42,512 nt of DNA from Alphaproteobacteria bacterium (GTDB lineage Bacteria; Pseudomonadota; Alphaproteobacteria; UBA9219; RGZA01): contig JAKFVN010000033.1 of NCBI GenBank assembly GCA_021732145.1, forward strand, positions 1 through 42,512, in the 5' to 3' direction. The position numbers and the translations under genes are program-made. The notes beneath the pieces were generated by a model. That model searched no databases. It was not told where the DNA came from and worked only from the letters and a program-made list of their open reading frames with translations. Positions 1 through 8,461 of the stretch are shown piece by piece (the stretch's first letter is position 1; every line of letters starts with the position of its first letter).

Positions 1-1104
1 CAATGCGCGCACCGCGCCGTTTTGCCCGATGCTGACCAGCGCTGCCTGGCTGACGGCTGCTTCCTTGCCGTTGGTGGCCAGCATGTTGTCAATCTGCCGC
101 TCGGCTTCGCGCTGCATCGATAAATCAAGCGTGGTGCGAATGATCACATCTTCATCTTGTTCATCAATCAAATCGCCCAGTTGGTCCATCGTCCAATCGA
201 CAAAGTATTTTCCATCGCCGCCGCCACCGGGTTTTTGCGTGGGGATGGGGGCCTGGGTAACGGTTTCAATCTTTTGCGTGGGCAGCAGGAATTTGGCATC
301 CACCATCGCTTGAATAACAACGCGGCTGCGCGCTTCGGCGGCTTCGGGATTATTCAATGGCGAATAGCGCGATGGTGCTTTGGGTAATGATGCAAGAATG
401 GCGGCTTCGCGCAGCGTGACATCGCGCGCGGATTTATTGAAATAAAGATGCGCGGCCGCATCCACGCCATATGCGCCGGAACCCAGATAAATCCGGTTTA
501 AATAAGCCGCCAGAATATCATCCTTGGTCAGCTTGTTTTCCAGCCATAGCGATATCATCACTTCCTGAATTTTGCGGCGGAAGGTGCGCTGCGAGCCAAG
601 GAACAGGTTTTTCGCCAGTTGCTGCGTAATGGTGGAGCCGCCTTGCACCAAATGCCCAGCCAGCAGGTTGCTGAAGCTGGCGCGCATAATGCCCCAAATA
701 TCCACGCCGCCATGCTCATAAAAACGGCGGTCTTCAATCGCCAAAAATGCCTGCACCAAATAGGGCGGCAAATCTTTGATGGCTAATGTATCGCCGTGAT
801 ATTCGCCATAACGGTCAAACACTGTGCCATCACGCGCTTCGATAATTACCGATGGATGGCGCTTTAAATCAGTGCGGCGCAGAATGTCGGGAATTTCATA
901 GGCAAAGTAGGCGAGGATAACGCTGGCTATTACAGTGCCCCAAATGGCGGCAAGCAGGGTGAATTTCAAAAGGTTTTTGCGCTGGCCCAATTCATTGATG
1001 AACGACCCCAGCTTTTTGAAAAATGACTGCCCGCTGCGGCGGGGTGAGCGCGGCTTATAACTCGACCTTGTGCGTTTATGTTTAAAGGGTTTGCTATTGC
1101 GCAC
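1..1104 (-). CDS. Penicillin-binding protein 1A-type transglycosylase/transpeptidase, 5' part
   Basis: Bifunctional class A PBP that polymerises glycan strands and cross-links peptidoglycan at the inner membrane. Only the first 368 codons lie in the window; the gene runs off the left edge, so the transpeptidase SxxK region is not seen. Read on the minus strand there is a basic cytoplasmic tail (about residues 1-47), one membrane segment (about 48-68), then the GT51 glycosyltransferase domain: EDRRFYEHGG with likely catalytic Glu124, GGSTITQQLAKN, RKIQEVMISLWLE, NRIYLGSGAYG and LPKAPSRYSP. All GT51 motifs are intact. I chose GTG at 1104 because no in-frame ATG lies upstream before the tRNA; no clear ribosome-binding site precedes it, so the start is uncertain. 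The gene lies 28 bp downstream of tRNA-Thr on the same strand and may be cotranscribed with it. A PBP1A family member is certain; the exact subtype is inferred. Confidence 0.9.
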   Translation of the reverse strand, partial: MRNSKPFKHKRTRSSYKPRSPRRSGQSFFKKLGSFINELGQRKNLLKFTLLAAIWGTVIASVILAYFAYEIPDILRRTDLKRHPSVIIEARDGTVFDRYGEYHGDTLAIKDLPPYLVQAFLAIEDRRFYEHGGVDIWGIMRASFSNLLAGHLVQGGSTITQQLAKNLFLGSQRTFRRKIQEVMISLWLENKLTKDDILAAYLNRIYLGSGAYGVDAAAHLYFNKSARDVTLREAAILASLPKAPSRYSPLNNPEAAEARSRVVIQAMVDAKFLLPTQKIETVTQAPIPTQKPGGGGDGKYFVDWTMDQLGDLIDEQDEDVIIRTTLDLSMQREAERQIDNMLATNGKEAAVSQAALVSIGQNGAVRAL

Positions 1105-1132
1105 GGAAGGACAGCTTGGAATGTGGGTGGAA

Positions 1133-1207
1133 TGGTGCCGTTGGAGGGAATTGAACCCCCGACCTTGGCTTTACGAAAGCCCTGCTCTACCCCTAAGCTA
1201 CAACGGC
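1133..1207 (-). tRNA. tRNA-Thr (anticodon CGT)
   Basis: The minus strand folds as a full cloverleaf: 7-bp acceptor stem GCCGTTG/CAACGGC, discriminator A and an encoded CCA (1133-1135). The D stem is GCTT/GAGC, the anticodon stem GGGCT/AGCCA has one G-A mismatch at its outer end, and the loop TTCGTAA carries anticodon CGT (complement at 1173-1175). The T arm GGGGG-TTCAATT-CCCTC includes one G-T pair. Anticodon CGT reads ACG, a threonine codon. Confidence 0.93.
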
Positions 1208-1232
1208 AATTGTGGCGGTTTTAGAAGGGGCG

Positions 1233-1261
1233 AAACTAGCGCAAGCGTGCGCGCCCGTCAA
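1233..1261 (-). promoter_or_regulatory. Candidate sigma-70 promoter for tRNA-Thr
   Basis: On the minus strand TTGACG (1256-1261) is followed after exactly 17 bases by TAGTTT (1233-1238). The tRNA 5' end at 1207 lies 26 bases further on. The -35 is good and the -10 poor (3/6), so this is a plausible but unproven promoter for the tRNA and perhaps the PBP gene behind it. Confidence 0.4.
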
Positions 1262-1286
1262 TTGCAGGAAGCCCGCTTAACACTGA

Positions 1287-1703
1287 TTATTTCTTGTCTT
1301 TTATCTTAACGCCGTATAATTCCAGCTTGTGGCCAATGAGTTCATAGCCAAGCTGTTTGGCGACTTCTTCTTGCAGGCGTTCAATCGCCTGATTGGTGAA
1401 TTCAATTACTTCACCCGTTTTTACATCCATCAGATGGTCGTGGTGGTCATCGCTGCTTTCTTCAAAGCGGGCGCGGCCATCGCCGAAATCATGCTTGCGG
1501 ATAACGTTCGATTCTTCCAAAAGGCGCATGGTGCGGTAAACCGTGGCTATGCTAATTTTGGGGTCGATGGCGCTGGCGCGGCGGTAAACCTGCTCCACGT
1601 CAGGATGATCGGTCGAATCGGATAGAACACGGCAGATGGTGCGCCGTTGCTCGGTCATCTTAAGACCGCGTTCAATACAAATCTGTTCCAATCGTGAGGC
1701 CAT
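1287..1703 (-). CDS. fur: Fur-family metalloregulator, alphaproteobacterial Mur/Fur type
   Basis: Dimeric metal-responsive DNA-binding repressor of 138 aa, the normal Fur length. The N-terminal winged helix contains a recognition-helix segment ISIATVYRTMRLLEE (about residues 51-65); the dimerisation domain contains the metal-binding stretch DDHHDHLMDV and GEVIEF. The CxxC pairs of enterobacterial Fur are absent, and this form is common among alphaproteobacterial Fur/Mur proteins that respond to manganese or iron. The gene diverges from hpnA with only 46 bp between the two starts, so any operator there could affect both. Irr is an alternative subfamily, but the HHDH context fits Mur/Fur better. 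The regulated metal cannot be decided from sequence alone. Confidence 0.88.
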   Translation of the reverse strand: MASRLEQICIERGLKMTEQRRTICRVLSDSTDHPDVEQVYRRASAIDPKISIATVYRTMRLLEESNVIRKHDFGDGRARFEESSDDHHDHLMDVKTGEVIEFTNQAIERLQEEVAKQLGYELIGHKLELYGVKIKDKK

Positions 1704-1749
1704 AAGTCTATATAACCATGAACCGCTAAAAAGACAAAAGGTTTAACGA

Positions 1750-2736
1750 ATGAAGGTTTTAATCACAGGTGCGACGGGGTTTGTGGGCGCAGCCGTGGCC
1801 CGGCACTTTTTAAAAGCAGGGCACGAGGTGCGCTGCCTGGTGCGCCCCGGCAGCGATCGCCGAAACGTGTTAGACCTGCATTCCGAACTGGTGGAGGGCC
1901 GCCTTGAGGATGAGGCATCGCTTATCAATGCGGTAAAAGGCTGCGAAGGGTTGCTGCATGTGGCGGCGGATTACCGCATTTGGGTTCCAAAGCCCAAGGA
2001 AATGTATCAGGCCAATGTGGTAGGGACTGGCATGCTGATGGAGGCGGCGCTCAAGGCGGGCGTGAAGCGCATTGTGTACACCAGCTCCGTTGCAACGCTC
2101 GGCCATAACAAGGACGGCACACCCGCTGATGAAGATACGCCCGTCACCGAAAGCGACATGATTGGCGTTTACAAGCATTCCAAATTCCTGGCGGAAGATG
2201 TTGTTCGTAAAATGATTATCGAGCAAAAACTTCCATGCGTAATTGTGAACCCATCCACACCAATTGGTCAGCGCGATATTAAGCCAACGCCAACCGGCCG
2301 CATTATTGTGGATAGCGTGCGTGGCCGCATTCCTGCGTATTTAGATACCGGTTTGAATGTGGTGCATGTGGATGATGTGGCCAATGGGCATGTGCTGGCC
2401 TTCCAAAAAGGCAAGATTGGCCAACGTTATATTCTGGGCGGCGAAAACCTGTCGCTGGAACAAATTCTGGGCATGATTGCCGTGGAAGCAGGCTTTAACC
2501 CGCCGCGCATTAAATTGCCGCGCGATGCATTATTCCCCATTGCCTATACGATGCAGGCCATTGGCCGCATTACCGGCATTGAACCGATGCTGACCGTGGA
2601 TGCGCTGAAAATGGCGGCCAAGAGAATGTATTTCAGCAGCAAGAAGGCGGAAGTGCAGCTGGGCTATACCCATCGCCCGGCGCGCGAAGCCATCCATGAT
2701 GCAACCTTATGGTTTAAGTCAAATGGCTATTGCTAA
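1750..2736 (+). CDS. hpnA: Hopanoid-associated NAD(P)-dependent sugar epimerase HpnA
   Basis: Extended short-chain dehydrogenase of 328 aa, cytosolic. The Rossmann glycine motif TGATGFVG is at residues 6-13, the catalytic Ser/Tyr/Lys set is visible as TSS and YKHSK, and the C-terminal half is a substrate-binding domain of normal size. HpnA proteins are found beside squalene genes in hopanoid clusters and are thought to act on a sugar or polyol side chain; the reaction has not been established. It is the first gene of the hpnA-C-D-E operon. Its last 14 bases overlap the start of hpnC, which supports translational coupling. The start is ATG at 1750, 46 bp from the divergent fur start. The name rests on both sequence type and context. 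Confidence 0.88.
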   Translation: MKVLITGATGFVGAAVARHFLKAGHEVRCLVRPGSDRRNVLDLHSELVEGRLEDEASLINAVKGCEGLLHVAADYRIWVPKPKEMYQANVVGTGMLMEAALKAGVKRIVYTSSVATLGHNKDGTPADEDTPVTESDMIGVYKHSKFLAEDVVRKMIIEQKLPCVIVNPSTPIGQRDIKPTPTGRIIVDSVRGRIPAYLDTGLNVVHVDDVANGHVLAFQKGKIGQRYILGGENLSLEQILGMIAVEAGFNPPRIKLPRDALFPIAYTMQAIGRITGIEPMLTVDALKMAAKRMYFSSKKAEVQLGYTHRPAREAIHDATLWFKSNGYC

Positions 2737-3547
2737 GCCGCTTGAAAAGAATAAAAACACGGAAAACTTCCCGGTGGGGTCGTTTTTGCTGGCGGCGCAT
2801 TTGCGCGGGCATATTCATGCTTATTATAACTGGGCGCGCGCGGCGGATGATATTGGCGATGACCCGTTGATGGATGCGGATGAAAAAATCAAACGTCTGA
2901 CACGGTTTGAAGAATGTTTAAATGGTAATGGAACCGATGTTGCGGTGGCGCTGACACTGCGCATCAGCATGCAGCAGACGAATATCTCATTCGCACATGC
3001 ACTCGATTTAATCCGCGCGTTTAAGCAAGACGCCACAAAGCGCCGTTATATGAATTGGGACGAATTGCTGGATTATTGCCGTTATTCGGCATCGCCCGTG
3101 GGCCGTTATGTATTGGCGCTGCATGGCATTGGCGAACAGGCATGGCCATCGAATGATGCGCTGTGCACCGTGCTGCAAATCATCAACCATATTCAGGATT
3201 GCGCGGATGACTACCGCGAGGTGGATCGCGTTTATATCCCGCTGGATGATATGGAGAAAACGGGAACGAATCCCGGTGATTTATCCAAGGCGAAGTCATC
3301 TGAGGCGCTTCGCAAGGTGCTGGATATCATGCTGGAACGGTTAAAGCCAATGATGGTTACGGCACGTGATTTGCCGCGCAATGTGCCAAATATCCGTTTA
3401 AAGCTGGAAACGTCGATTATTCATGCATTGGCAGAAAGCCTGATGAAGGTGCTGGAAAAACGCGACCCGCTTTGTGATAATGTGAAACTATCCAAGCCCG
3501 CCATTCTCATGGCTATTTTCAACGGTATTGCCCGCGCCTTTTTCTGA
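2723..3547 (+). CDS. hpnC: Hydroxysqualene synthase HpnC
   Basis: Squalene/phytoene-synthase fold protein, 274 aa from the ATG at 2723. In the three-step bacterial route HpnD makes presqualene diphosphate from two farnesyl diphosphates, HpnC converts it to hydroxysqualene and HpnE reduces that to squalene. The first aspartate-rich motif DDIGDD is at residues 42-47 and the second, NHIQDCADDYRE, lies about two thirds of the way along near residue 155; both bind magnesium-diphosphate in this family. A start 27 bases upstream (2696) is possible but adds an unlikely N-terminus, so 2723 is preferred. Its TGA overlaps the hpnD ATG by one base. Confidence 0.9.
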   Translation: MAIAKPLEKNKNTENFPVGSFLLAAHLRGHIHAYYNWARAADDIGDDPLMDADEKIKRLTRFEECLNGNGTDVAVALTLRISMQQTNISFAHALDLIRAFKQDATKRRYMNWDELLDYCRYSASPVGRYVLALHGIGEQAWPSNDALCTVLQIINHIQDCADDYREVDRVYIPLDDMEKTGTNPGDLSKAKSSEALRKVLDIMLERLKPMMVTARDLPRNVPNIRLKLETSIIHALAESLMKVLEKRDPLCDNVKLSKPAILMAIFNGIARAFF

Positions 3548-4440
3548 TGACAAACGATGCACCTGAAGTATTGCCGGTAAACGAAATTATTATTTCGCCG
3601 TTACTTGATGCAAAAGACGCTGATGCGGTTCTGGATCACGTGAAGAATTCCGGCAGCTCGTTCCTGCTGGGCATGATGGCGCTGCCGCATGAACGACGCA
3701 TGGGCATGTTTGGGCTTTATGCGTTTTGCCGCGTGGTCGATGATATCGCCGATAGCGAATTGCCAGCGCCGGAACGCCTTAGCATGCTGCAAGAATGGCG
3801 CGTGCATACGGCGAATTTATTTAAAGGGCAGGCCAGCCATCCGGTGATGGAATTGCTGATAGATCCCGTTAAAGAATTCCAACTGGTTGAAAAAGATTTC
3901 CTTTCCATCATTGAGGGCATGGAAATGGATGCGCAGCAGGTGATTGTTGCCCCCACATGGGATGAGCTGGACGCGTACTGCGATTGCGTGGCCAGCGCGG
4001 TTGGCCGTGTTTCGGTGCGCATTTTTGGCGAGCCCACCGAAAACGGCAGCGAAGTTGCGTATCATTTAGGGCGCGCATTGCAATTGACCAACATCCTTCG
4101 CGATATTGATGAAGATGCCTTGCGCGGACGGTTGTATTTGCCGCTGGAAGCGCTGGAAGAAGCCGGCATTAGCATTGACAGCCTTGCGCTGATTTTACAG
4201 CATGCGTCACTTGACCATGCGTGCCGCGCCGTTGCCCGCCGCGCGGTGGAGCATTTCAGCGCCGCCGATGAAGCGATGGAAAAATGTGACCGCAAGGCGA
4301 TGAAACCCGCGCGGCTGATGCGTGATTATTATGAAAAAATCCTTCGCGTATTGCTGGAAATGGGATGGGATTATCCGCGTCTGCGCGTGAGCCTTACAGC
4401 ATTCGAGAAAATCGGCATGCTTATTAAATCGTGGTTTTAA
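3547..4440 (+). CDS. hpnD: Presqualene diphosphate synthase HpnD
   Basis: Condenses two farnesyl diphosphates to presqualene diphosphate, the entry step to hopanoids; cytosolic or membrane-associated. The 297-aa protein has the classic phytoene/squalene synthase signatures: YAFCRVVDDIAD (residues 58-69, first Asp-rich motif) and QLTNILRDIDED (179-190, second Asp-rich motif), followed by GRLYLP. Length fits HpnD. The start codon overlaps the hpnC stop (TGATG) and the stop lies 3 bp before hpnE, so translation is likely coupled across the operon. The stronger match to trans-prenyl synthase motifs, compared with its neighbour, is why this gene is assigned HpnD and the previous one HpnC. Confidence 0.91.
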   Translation: MTNDAPEVLPVNEIIISPLLDAKDADAVLDHVKNSGSSFLLGMMALPHERRMGMFGLYAFCRVVDDIADSELPAPERLSMLQEWRVHTANLFKGQASHPVMELLIDPVKEFQLVEKDFLSIIEGMEMDAQQVIVAPTWDELDAYCDCVASAVGRVSVRIFGEPTENGSEVAYHLGRALQLTNILRDIDEDALRGRLYLPLEALEEAGISIDSLALILQHASLDHACRAVARRAVEHFSAADEAMEKCDRKAMKPARLMRDYYEKILRVLLEMGWDYPRLRVSLTAFEKIGMLIKSWF

Positions 4441-4443
4441 AAC

Positions 4444-5715
4444 ATGCCCGTTGGCACCATTCATATTGTTGGCGCAGGGCTTGCCGGGCTTTCAGCCGCA
4501 GTGCATTTAACCGCATCAGGGCATAAGGTTGTGCTGTATGAAGCGGGCCAGCATGCGGGCGGGCGTTGCCGTTCCTATCATGATAAGGAACTGGATTGCC
4601 TGATTGATAATGGCAATCACCTGATGTTGTCATGCAATGAAGCGGCGCTGTCGTATTTGATGATGATTGGCGCAGAAGATACGTTGCAGATTGCCAAAGG
4701 CGCGATTTTTCCATTTATGGAAATTGGAAGCGGCAAGCAATGGACGATTAAAATGGGGCAGGGGCGTTTCCCCGGTTGGGTATTTGATAAAAACGCGCGC
4801 GTTCCCGATACGAAGTGGACGGATTATCTGGAGGCGATGAAGCTGACATCGGCAGATCGCTGGTCGCATGTAAATGACTGCGTTGATAAGAAATCAGTTC
4901 TGTACAAACGTTTCTGGCAGCCACTTTGCGTTGCCATTATGAATACGCAGGCTGAAGAAGCATCTGCGCAGGTGTTTGGCAATGTGCTGCGTGAAGCTTT
5001 TGGCGCGGGTGGCATTGGCTGCAAGCCGGTGATTGTAAAGGAAGGCTTATCGCAAAGCTTTGTAGAGCCAGCCGAAGCTTATTTAAAAGAACGCGGTACA
5101 GCTATTCATTACGGCAAGCGCCTGCGCAGCATTGAAATGGAAGTAGATGAAATAAAGACGCTGCATTTCGTGGATCAGGATGTGGGCTTGGAACATCTGG
5201 ATTGGGTTATTCTCGCGCTGCCAGCATGGGTCATTAACGACCTGATGCCAACCGTGCCAACGCCGACAAGCTTCCGCAGCATTGTGAATGCGCATTTTAA
5301 AGTTGCTGTTCCGCCAAAAAGTGAAACAGGAATTCTGGGCGTAATCGGCGGCCATGTGGAATGGGTATTTGAAAAACCAAGCATGATTTCAACCACCACC
5401 AGCGCGGCGGAAAAGATTGTGGATTTATCCGCTGAAGAAATCGCCGCGCTGTTATGGGCGGATATCGCCAGGGTTTATGGGCTGAATGCGGAGGCCGTAC
5501 CGCCATACCGCATCGTAAAGGAAAAGCGCGCGACCTTTGCCGCAACCCCTGAAGAAATCATTCGCAGGCCTGCCATTGCGGCGCGCAATACCAACCTTGT
5601 GGTATGCGGCGATTGGACGAATACCGGCCTGCCATCAACCATTGAAGGCGCCATTCGTTCCGGCAGAAGCGCGGCCGAACAAATCATCCCGCCGCAAACG
5701 CTTGCCAAAATCTAA
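4444..5715 (+). CDS. hpnE: Hydroxysqualene reductase / FAD-dependent amine-oxidase-like HpnE
   Basis: Flavoprotein of 423 aa that performs the final reduction giving squalene. The N-terminus carries the dinucleotide-binding motif GAGLAGLSAAVHL followed about 20 residues later by YEAGQHAGGRC, the typical phytoene-desaturase/amine-oxidase FAD signature. The C-terminus has VCGDWTNTGLPSTIEGAIRSG, the second FAD contact of the family, although written here across two overlapping parts (VCGDWTNTGLPS, then TIEGAIRSG). It begins 3 bp after hpnD and closes the run of tightly packed hpn genes. An alternative reading as carotenoid desaturase is less likely given hpnC and hpnD immediately upstream. Confidence 0.9.
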   Translation: MPVGTIHIVGAGLAGLSAAVHLTASGHKVVLYEAGQHAGGRCRSYHDKELDCLIDNGNHLMLSCNEAALSYLMMIGAEDTLQIAKGAIFPFMEIGSGKQWTIKMGQGRFPGWVFDKNARVPDTKWTDYLEAMKLTSADRWSHVNDCVDKKSVLYKRFWQPLCVAIMNTQAEEASAQVFGNVLREAFGAGGIGCKPVIVKEGLSQSFVEPAEAYLKERGTAIHYGKRLRSIEMEVDEIKTLHFVDQDVGLEHLDWVILALPAWVINDLMPTVPTPTSFRSIVNAHFKVAVPPKSETGILGVIGGHVEWVFEKPSMISTTTSAAEKIVDLSAEEIAALLWADIARVYGLNAEAVPPYRIVKEKRATFAATPEEIIRRPAIAARNTNLVVCGDWTNTGLPSTIEGAIRSGRSAAEQIIPPQTLAKI

Positions 5716-5755
5716 GTCTGACCTAGTTCGTTGTTGCCACTAAACGGAGAGAACC

Positions 5756-6772
5756 ATGACAACCATTCGCGCCTATGCCAATAACGCCGCCAAATCGGAA
5801 TTCAAACCCTATAGCTATGAAGTGGGCGCATTGCCGGATGAATCGGTAGAAATCGCAGTCGAATACAGCGGCCTTTGCCATTCCGATTTATCCATGGCCA
5901 ATAATGATTGGGGCATGACTGTTTATCCCTTCGTTCCTGGGCACGAAGTGGTTGGGAAAGTTTCTGCACTTGGTTCGCGCGTTACGAATTTAAAAGTAGG
6001 GCAGCGCGTTGGCCTTGGTTGGTTTAGCCAGAGCTGCATGCATTGCCATAGCTGCATGGGCGGTGACCATAATTTATGCGTAACGCCAGAGCAGACGATT
6101 GTTGGCCGCAATGGCGGCTTCGCCGATAAGGTACGCGCACATAATAGCTGGGTATTGCCATTGCCCGATGCGTTAGACCCAAAGATTGCCGGCCCACTTT
6201 TCTGCGGCGGTATCACCGTATTCAACCCCATTGTGCAATTCGGCGTGAAGCCAACCGACCGCGTGGGCGTTATCGGTATTGGCGGGCTTGGCCACATGGC
6301 ATTGCAGTTTTTAAACAAATGGGGCTGCGAAGTAACCGCATTCACATCCACGCCCGATAAAGCAAAGCAAGCCAAAGAAATGGGCGCGCATAATGTGGTG
6401 GTCATCAGCAATAAGGAAGAGATGAAGAAGATTGCAGGCACGCTTAACTTCATCCTATCCACTGTGAATGTTGCCGTGGATTGGGATGCGGTCATTACCG
6501 CGCTCGCGCCCAAGGGCAAATTGCATCTCGTTGGCGCTGTATTACAGCCCATTCCTGTAGCGGCGATGGGGCTGATTATGGGGCAGAAATCCATTTCCGG
6601 CTCACCGTTGGGTAGCCCAAAGACAACCCTTGATATGCTGGAGTTTTGTGCCCGTCATGGCATTAAGCCGGTGATTGAAGAATTCCCGATGAGCAAAATC
6701 AACGAAGCCTTTGCGCATATGGAAGCAGGGAAGGCGCGTTATCGTATCGTACTTAAAAACGATTTTGCTTAA
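5756..6772 (+). CDS. Zinc-dependent medium-chain alcohol dehydrogenase (YahK/CAD type)
   Basis: Oxidoreductase of 338 aa acting on an alcohol/aldehyde pair, substrate unknown. Catalytic zinc ligands appear as Cys41 (GLCHSD), His63/Glu64 (PGHE) and Cys150; structural zinc ligands are Cys94, Cys97, Cys100 and Cys108. The coenzyme-binding Rossmann motif GIGGLGH is at 174-180. The pattern fits the cinnamyl-alcohol-dehydrogenase-like branch, usually NADP-dependent. It follows hpnE by 40 bp with a clear ribosome-binding site (GGAGAGAACC before ATG), so it may be the last gene of the hpn operon, but a link to hopanoids is only contextual. Its stop overlaps the convergent hydrolase stop in a shared TTAA (6769-6772), leaving no room for a terminator between them. 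Confidence 0.9.
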   Translation: MTTIRAYANNAAKSEFKPYSYEVGALPDESVEIAVEYSGLCHSDLSMANNDWGMTVYPFVPGHEVVGKVSALGSRVTNLKVGQRVGLGWFSQSCMHCHSCMGGDHNLCVTPEQTIVGRNGGFADKVRAHNSWVLPLPDALDPKIAGPLFCGGITVFNPIVQFGVKPTDRVGVIGIGGLGHMALQFLNKWGCEVTAFTSTPDKAKQAKEMGAHNVVVISNKEEMKKIAGTLNFILSTVNVAVDWDAVITALAPKGKLHLVGAVLQPIPVAAMGLIMGQKSISGSPLGSPKTTLDMLEFCARHGIKPVIEEFPMSKINEAFAHMEAGKARYRIVLKNDFA

Positions 6773-7698
6773 TGCTTGCGCGCTGGTTTTTCCGCCGCAG
6801 GCTTTTCTTTTGGTAAATCAACCTTGCCCATGCGGTTATCGTAATACAGTGCGTTTACGTCGTTCAGCTTTTCAATCAGTAATTTTCCGGCTGATGCATT
6901 GCCTTTCAGATAATAATCAAAAAAGGCCAGGGTATAGCTGACGATGCTGGCATGGAAGGCCGGGGTCTTGTCCATCCACGCGAAATGGTCTGCGCCATCG
7001 AATATCACGAGGTATTTATCAGGATGGGTTTGCGCATAAACGCCGTCTGGCTTCTTTAAATCGGGCGTGACCAGATTATCGCGCGTGCCGCCCTGATACA
7101 TGATCGGCACGCTGATACTCCCAAGTGTCTTCTTATCCAGATAGGGCAGAACATGCGGTGAAAACGCTACAACTGCCTTTATATCGTGGGTTTTCCAGCT
7201 TTCCCACGCGCCGCCCATACCCATGGCGACGTAACCGCCAAGCGAATGCCCCATCAATCCCACATGCTCAAAATTAACATGCTTCAGGAACACATCGCTC
7301 TTCACCATTGCGCCGAGCAAGTCGTTGATGTCATCGCGGCGGTCGGCATAGGTTTTATCATCCCATTTATCGGGTTCCATGAATGGAGCGACAGGCTTCA
7401 TGTACGCGGCTTTGCGGTTGCCGCATGCGCTGTCTTTGTGATTAACCGCGGCTACCCAAAATCCATCCTGCGCCAGTGCCCGGGCCAGAAATTTAATGTC
7501 GGTTACGCAACTGGTGAATGCGTGGGAGAATACAACCAGCGGCGCTTTGCGGGCTGTTTCCGGTGACCAGTAATGGATTTTTTTGCCTTCCAGTTCGATA
7601 ATCTGCATTTCGCCAGGAAGGCCTTGGGCGAATGCCCTTGATAGAAAAAGGGCATTCAATGAAACGCAGCAGAGCAATAAGGCAATCAGCGTGCGCAT
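6769..7698 (-). CDS. Exported alpha/beta hydrolase (dienelactone hydrolase/chlorophyllase-like)
   Basis: Predicted serine hydrolase of 309 aa, substrate unknown. From the ATG at 7698 it begins with a signal peptide (MRTLIALLLCC, hydrophobic to about residue 18, AFAQ at 22-25, likely cleavage near here), so it should act in the periplasm. The nucleophile elbow GHSLGG is at 150-155 with Ser152; the catalytic His is probably in DGADHFAW near the C-terminus, and an Asp in QGGTRDNLV may complete the triad. The tail is rich in Lys, Pro and Ala. A longer reading starting at 7761 would overlap the upstream mgtC gene and put 21 residues before the signal peptide, so 7698, 13 bp after the mgtC stop, is preferred. 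Confidence 0.82.
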   Translation of the reverse strand: MRTLIALLLCCVSLNALFLSRAFAQGLPGEMQIIELEGKKIHYWSPETARKAPLVVFSHAFTSCVTDIKFLARALAQDGFWVAAVNHKDSACGNRKAAYMKPVAPFMEPDKWDDKTYADRRDDINDLLGAMVKSDVFLKHVNFEHVGLMGHSLGGYVAMGMGGAWESWKTHDIKAVVAFSPHVLPYLDKKTLGSISVPIMYQGGTRDNLVTPDLKKPDGVYAQTHPDKYLVIFDGADHFAWMDKTPAFHASIVSYTLAFFDYYLKGNASAGKLLIEKLNDVNALYYDNRMGKVDLPKEKPAAEKPARKH

Positions 7699-7711
7699 CA
7701 ATCGCCAAGCC

Positions 7712-8419
7712 TTAATCACCGGAAGGCACAATTTTGAATTCATGAACGCTTTCCATCGCAATTAAATGCTCGGCAAGACGCTTGACGGCAGAAAGATTTT
7801 TAGTGCGGATAATGGTGCGGTATTCGGCAATCTCCCCGTCATCGACAATATGGTAGCTGATATTGCCGATACTGAAGCTGTGGGATTTCAGCAATTTGCG
7901 CAATTCATCTTCCGGCATGCGGCTTTTGCGCGCAAAGCTGATATTGAAATGCACATAGCTGTGTTTTGGCATCCAGCGTTCCACGCGGTGAAACAGCGAA
8001 AGAACGCCAATGGTTCCAAATGTTGCTATGCTGGCGGGGAAATAAAGGCCGGCGCCAAATAAAATGCCAATTACGGCAGTTATCCAGATAGATGCAGCGG
8101 TGGTAAGGCCGCGCACCGTGAACCCTTCTTTATAGATAACGCCAGCGCCAAGAAAGCCGATGCCGGTCATAATGCCCTGCGCCATGCGCGTGGGGTCGAT
8201 TCTTATCATATTTTGGGATATGTCGCCCATCCATTCCAATTGATTGACGGTCACGACCATCAAGAGGCTGGATGCAAGGCAGACAAGCGTATGGGTACGA
8301 AACCCTGCCGGGCGGCCGTAATAGCTGCGCTCCAATCCAATGAGCCCGCCAGCCACCATTGCAAGGCCCAGATGGCTGATGATTTCGATGTTTTTAGGAG
8401 TGAGCATGGTATCAAGCAT
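7712..8419 (-). CDS. MgtC/SapB-family inner-membrane protein
   Basis: Membrane protein of 235 aa. The N-terminal half holds about four to five hydrophobic segments with the family signature GGLIGLERSYYGRPAGFRTH and GIGFLGAGVIYKEGFTVRGL, followed by a TTAASIW stretch, all typical of MgtC. The C-terminal third (from about residue 155) is a soluble ACT-like domain. MgtC proteins are linked to survival in low magnesium and inhibition of ATP synthase in intracellular bacteria; in free-living species the role is unclear. A start at 8407 (four residues later) is equally possible. It sits upstream of the hydrolase on the minus strand with a 13-bp gap, suggesting cotranscription. Confidence 0.88.
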   Translation of the reverse strand: MLDTMLTPKNIEIISHLGLAMVAGGLIGLERSYYGRPAGFRTHTLVCLASSLLMVVTVNQLEWMGDISQNMIRIDPTRMAQGIMTGIGFLGAGVIYKEGFTVRGLTTAASIWITAVIGILFGAGLYFPASIATFGTIGVLSLFHRVERWMPKHSYVHFNISFARKSRMPEDELRKLLKSHSFSIGNISYHIVDDGEIAEYRTIIRTKNLSAVKRLAEHLIAMESVHEFKIVPSGD

Positions 8420-8461
8420 CGGACAACATTAAACCTATAGCATCATACGGCAAGGATTCGT

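Noticed and set aside
5923-6594. Long minus frame (223 codons) in the alcohol dehydrogenase
   Set aside because: Shadow of an intact, motif-rich gene on the plus strand.
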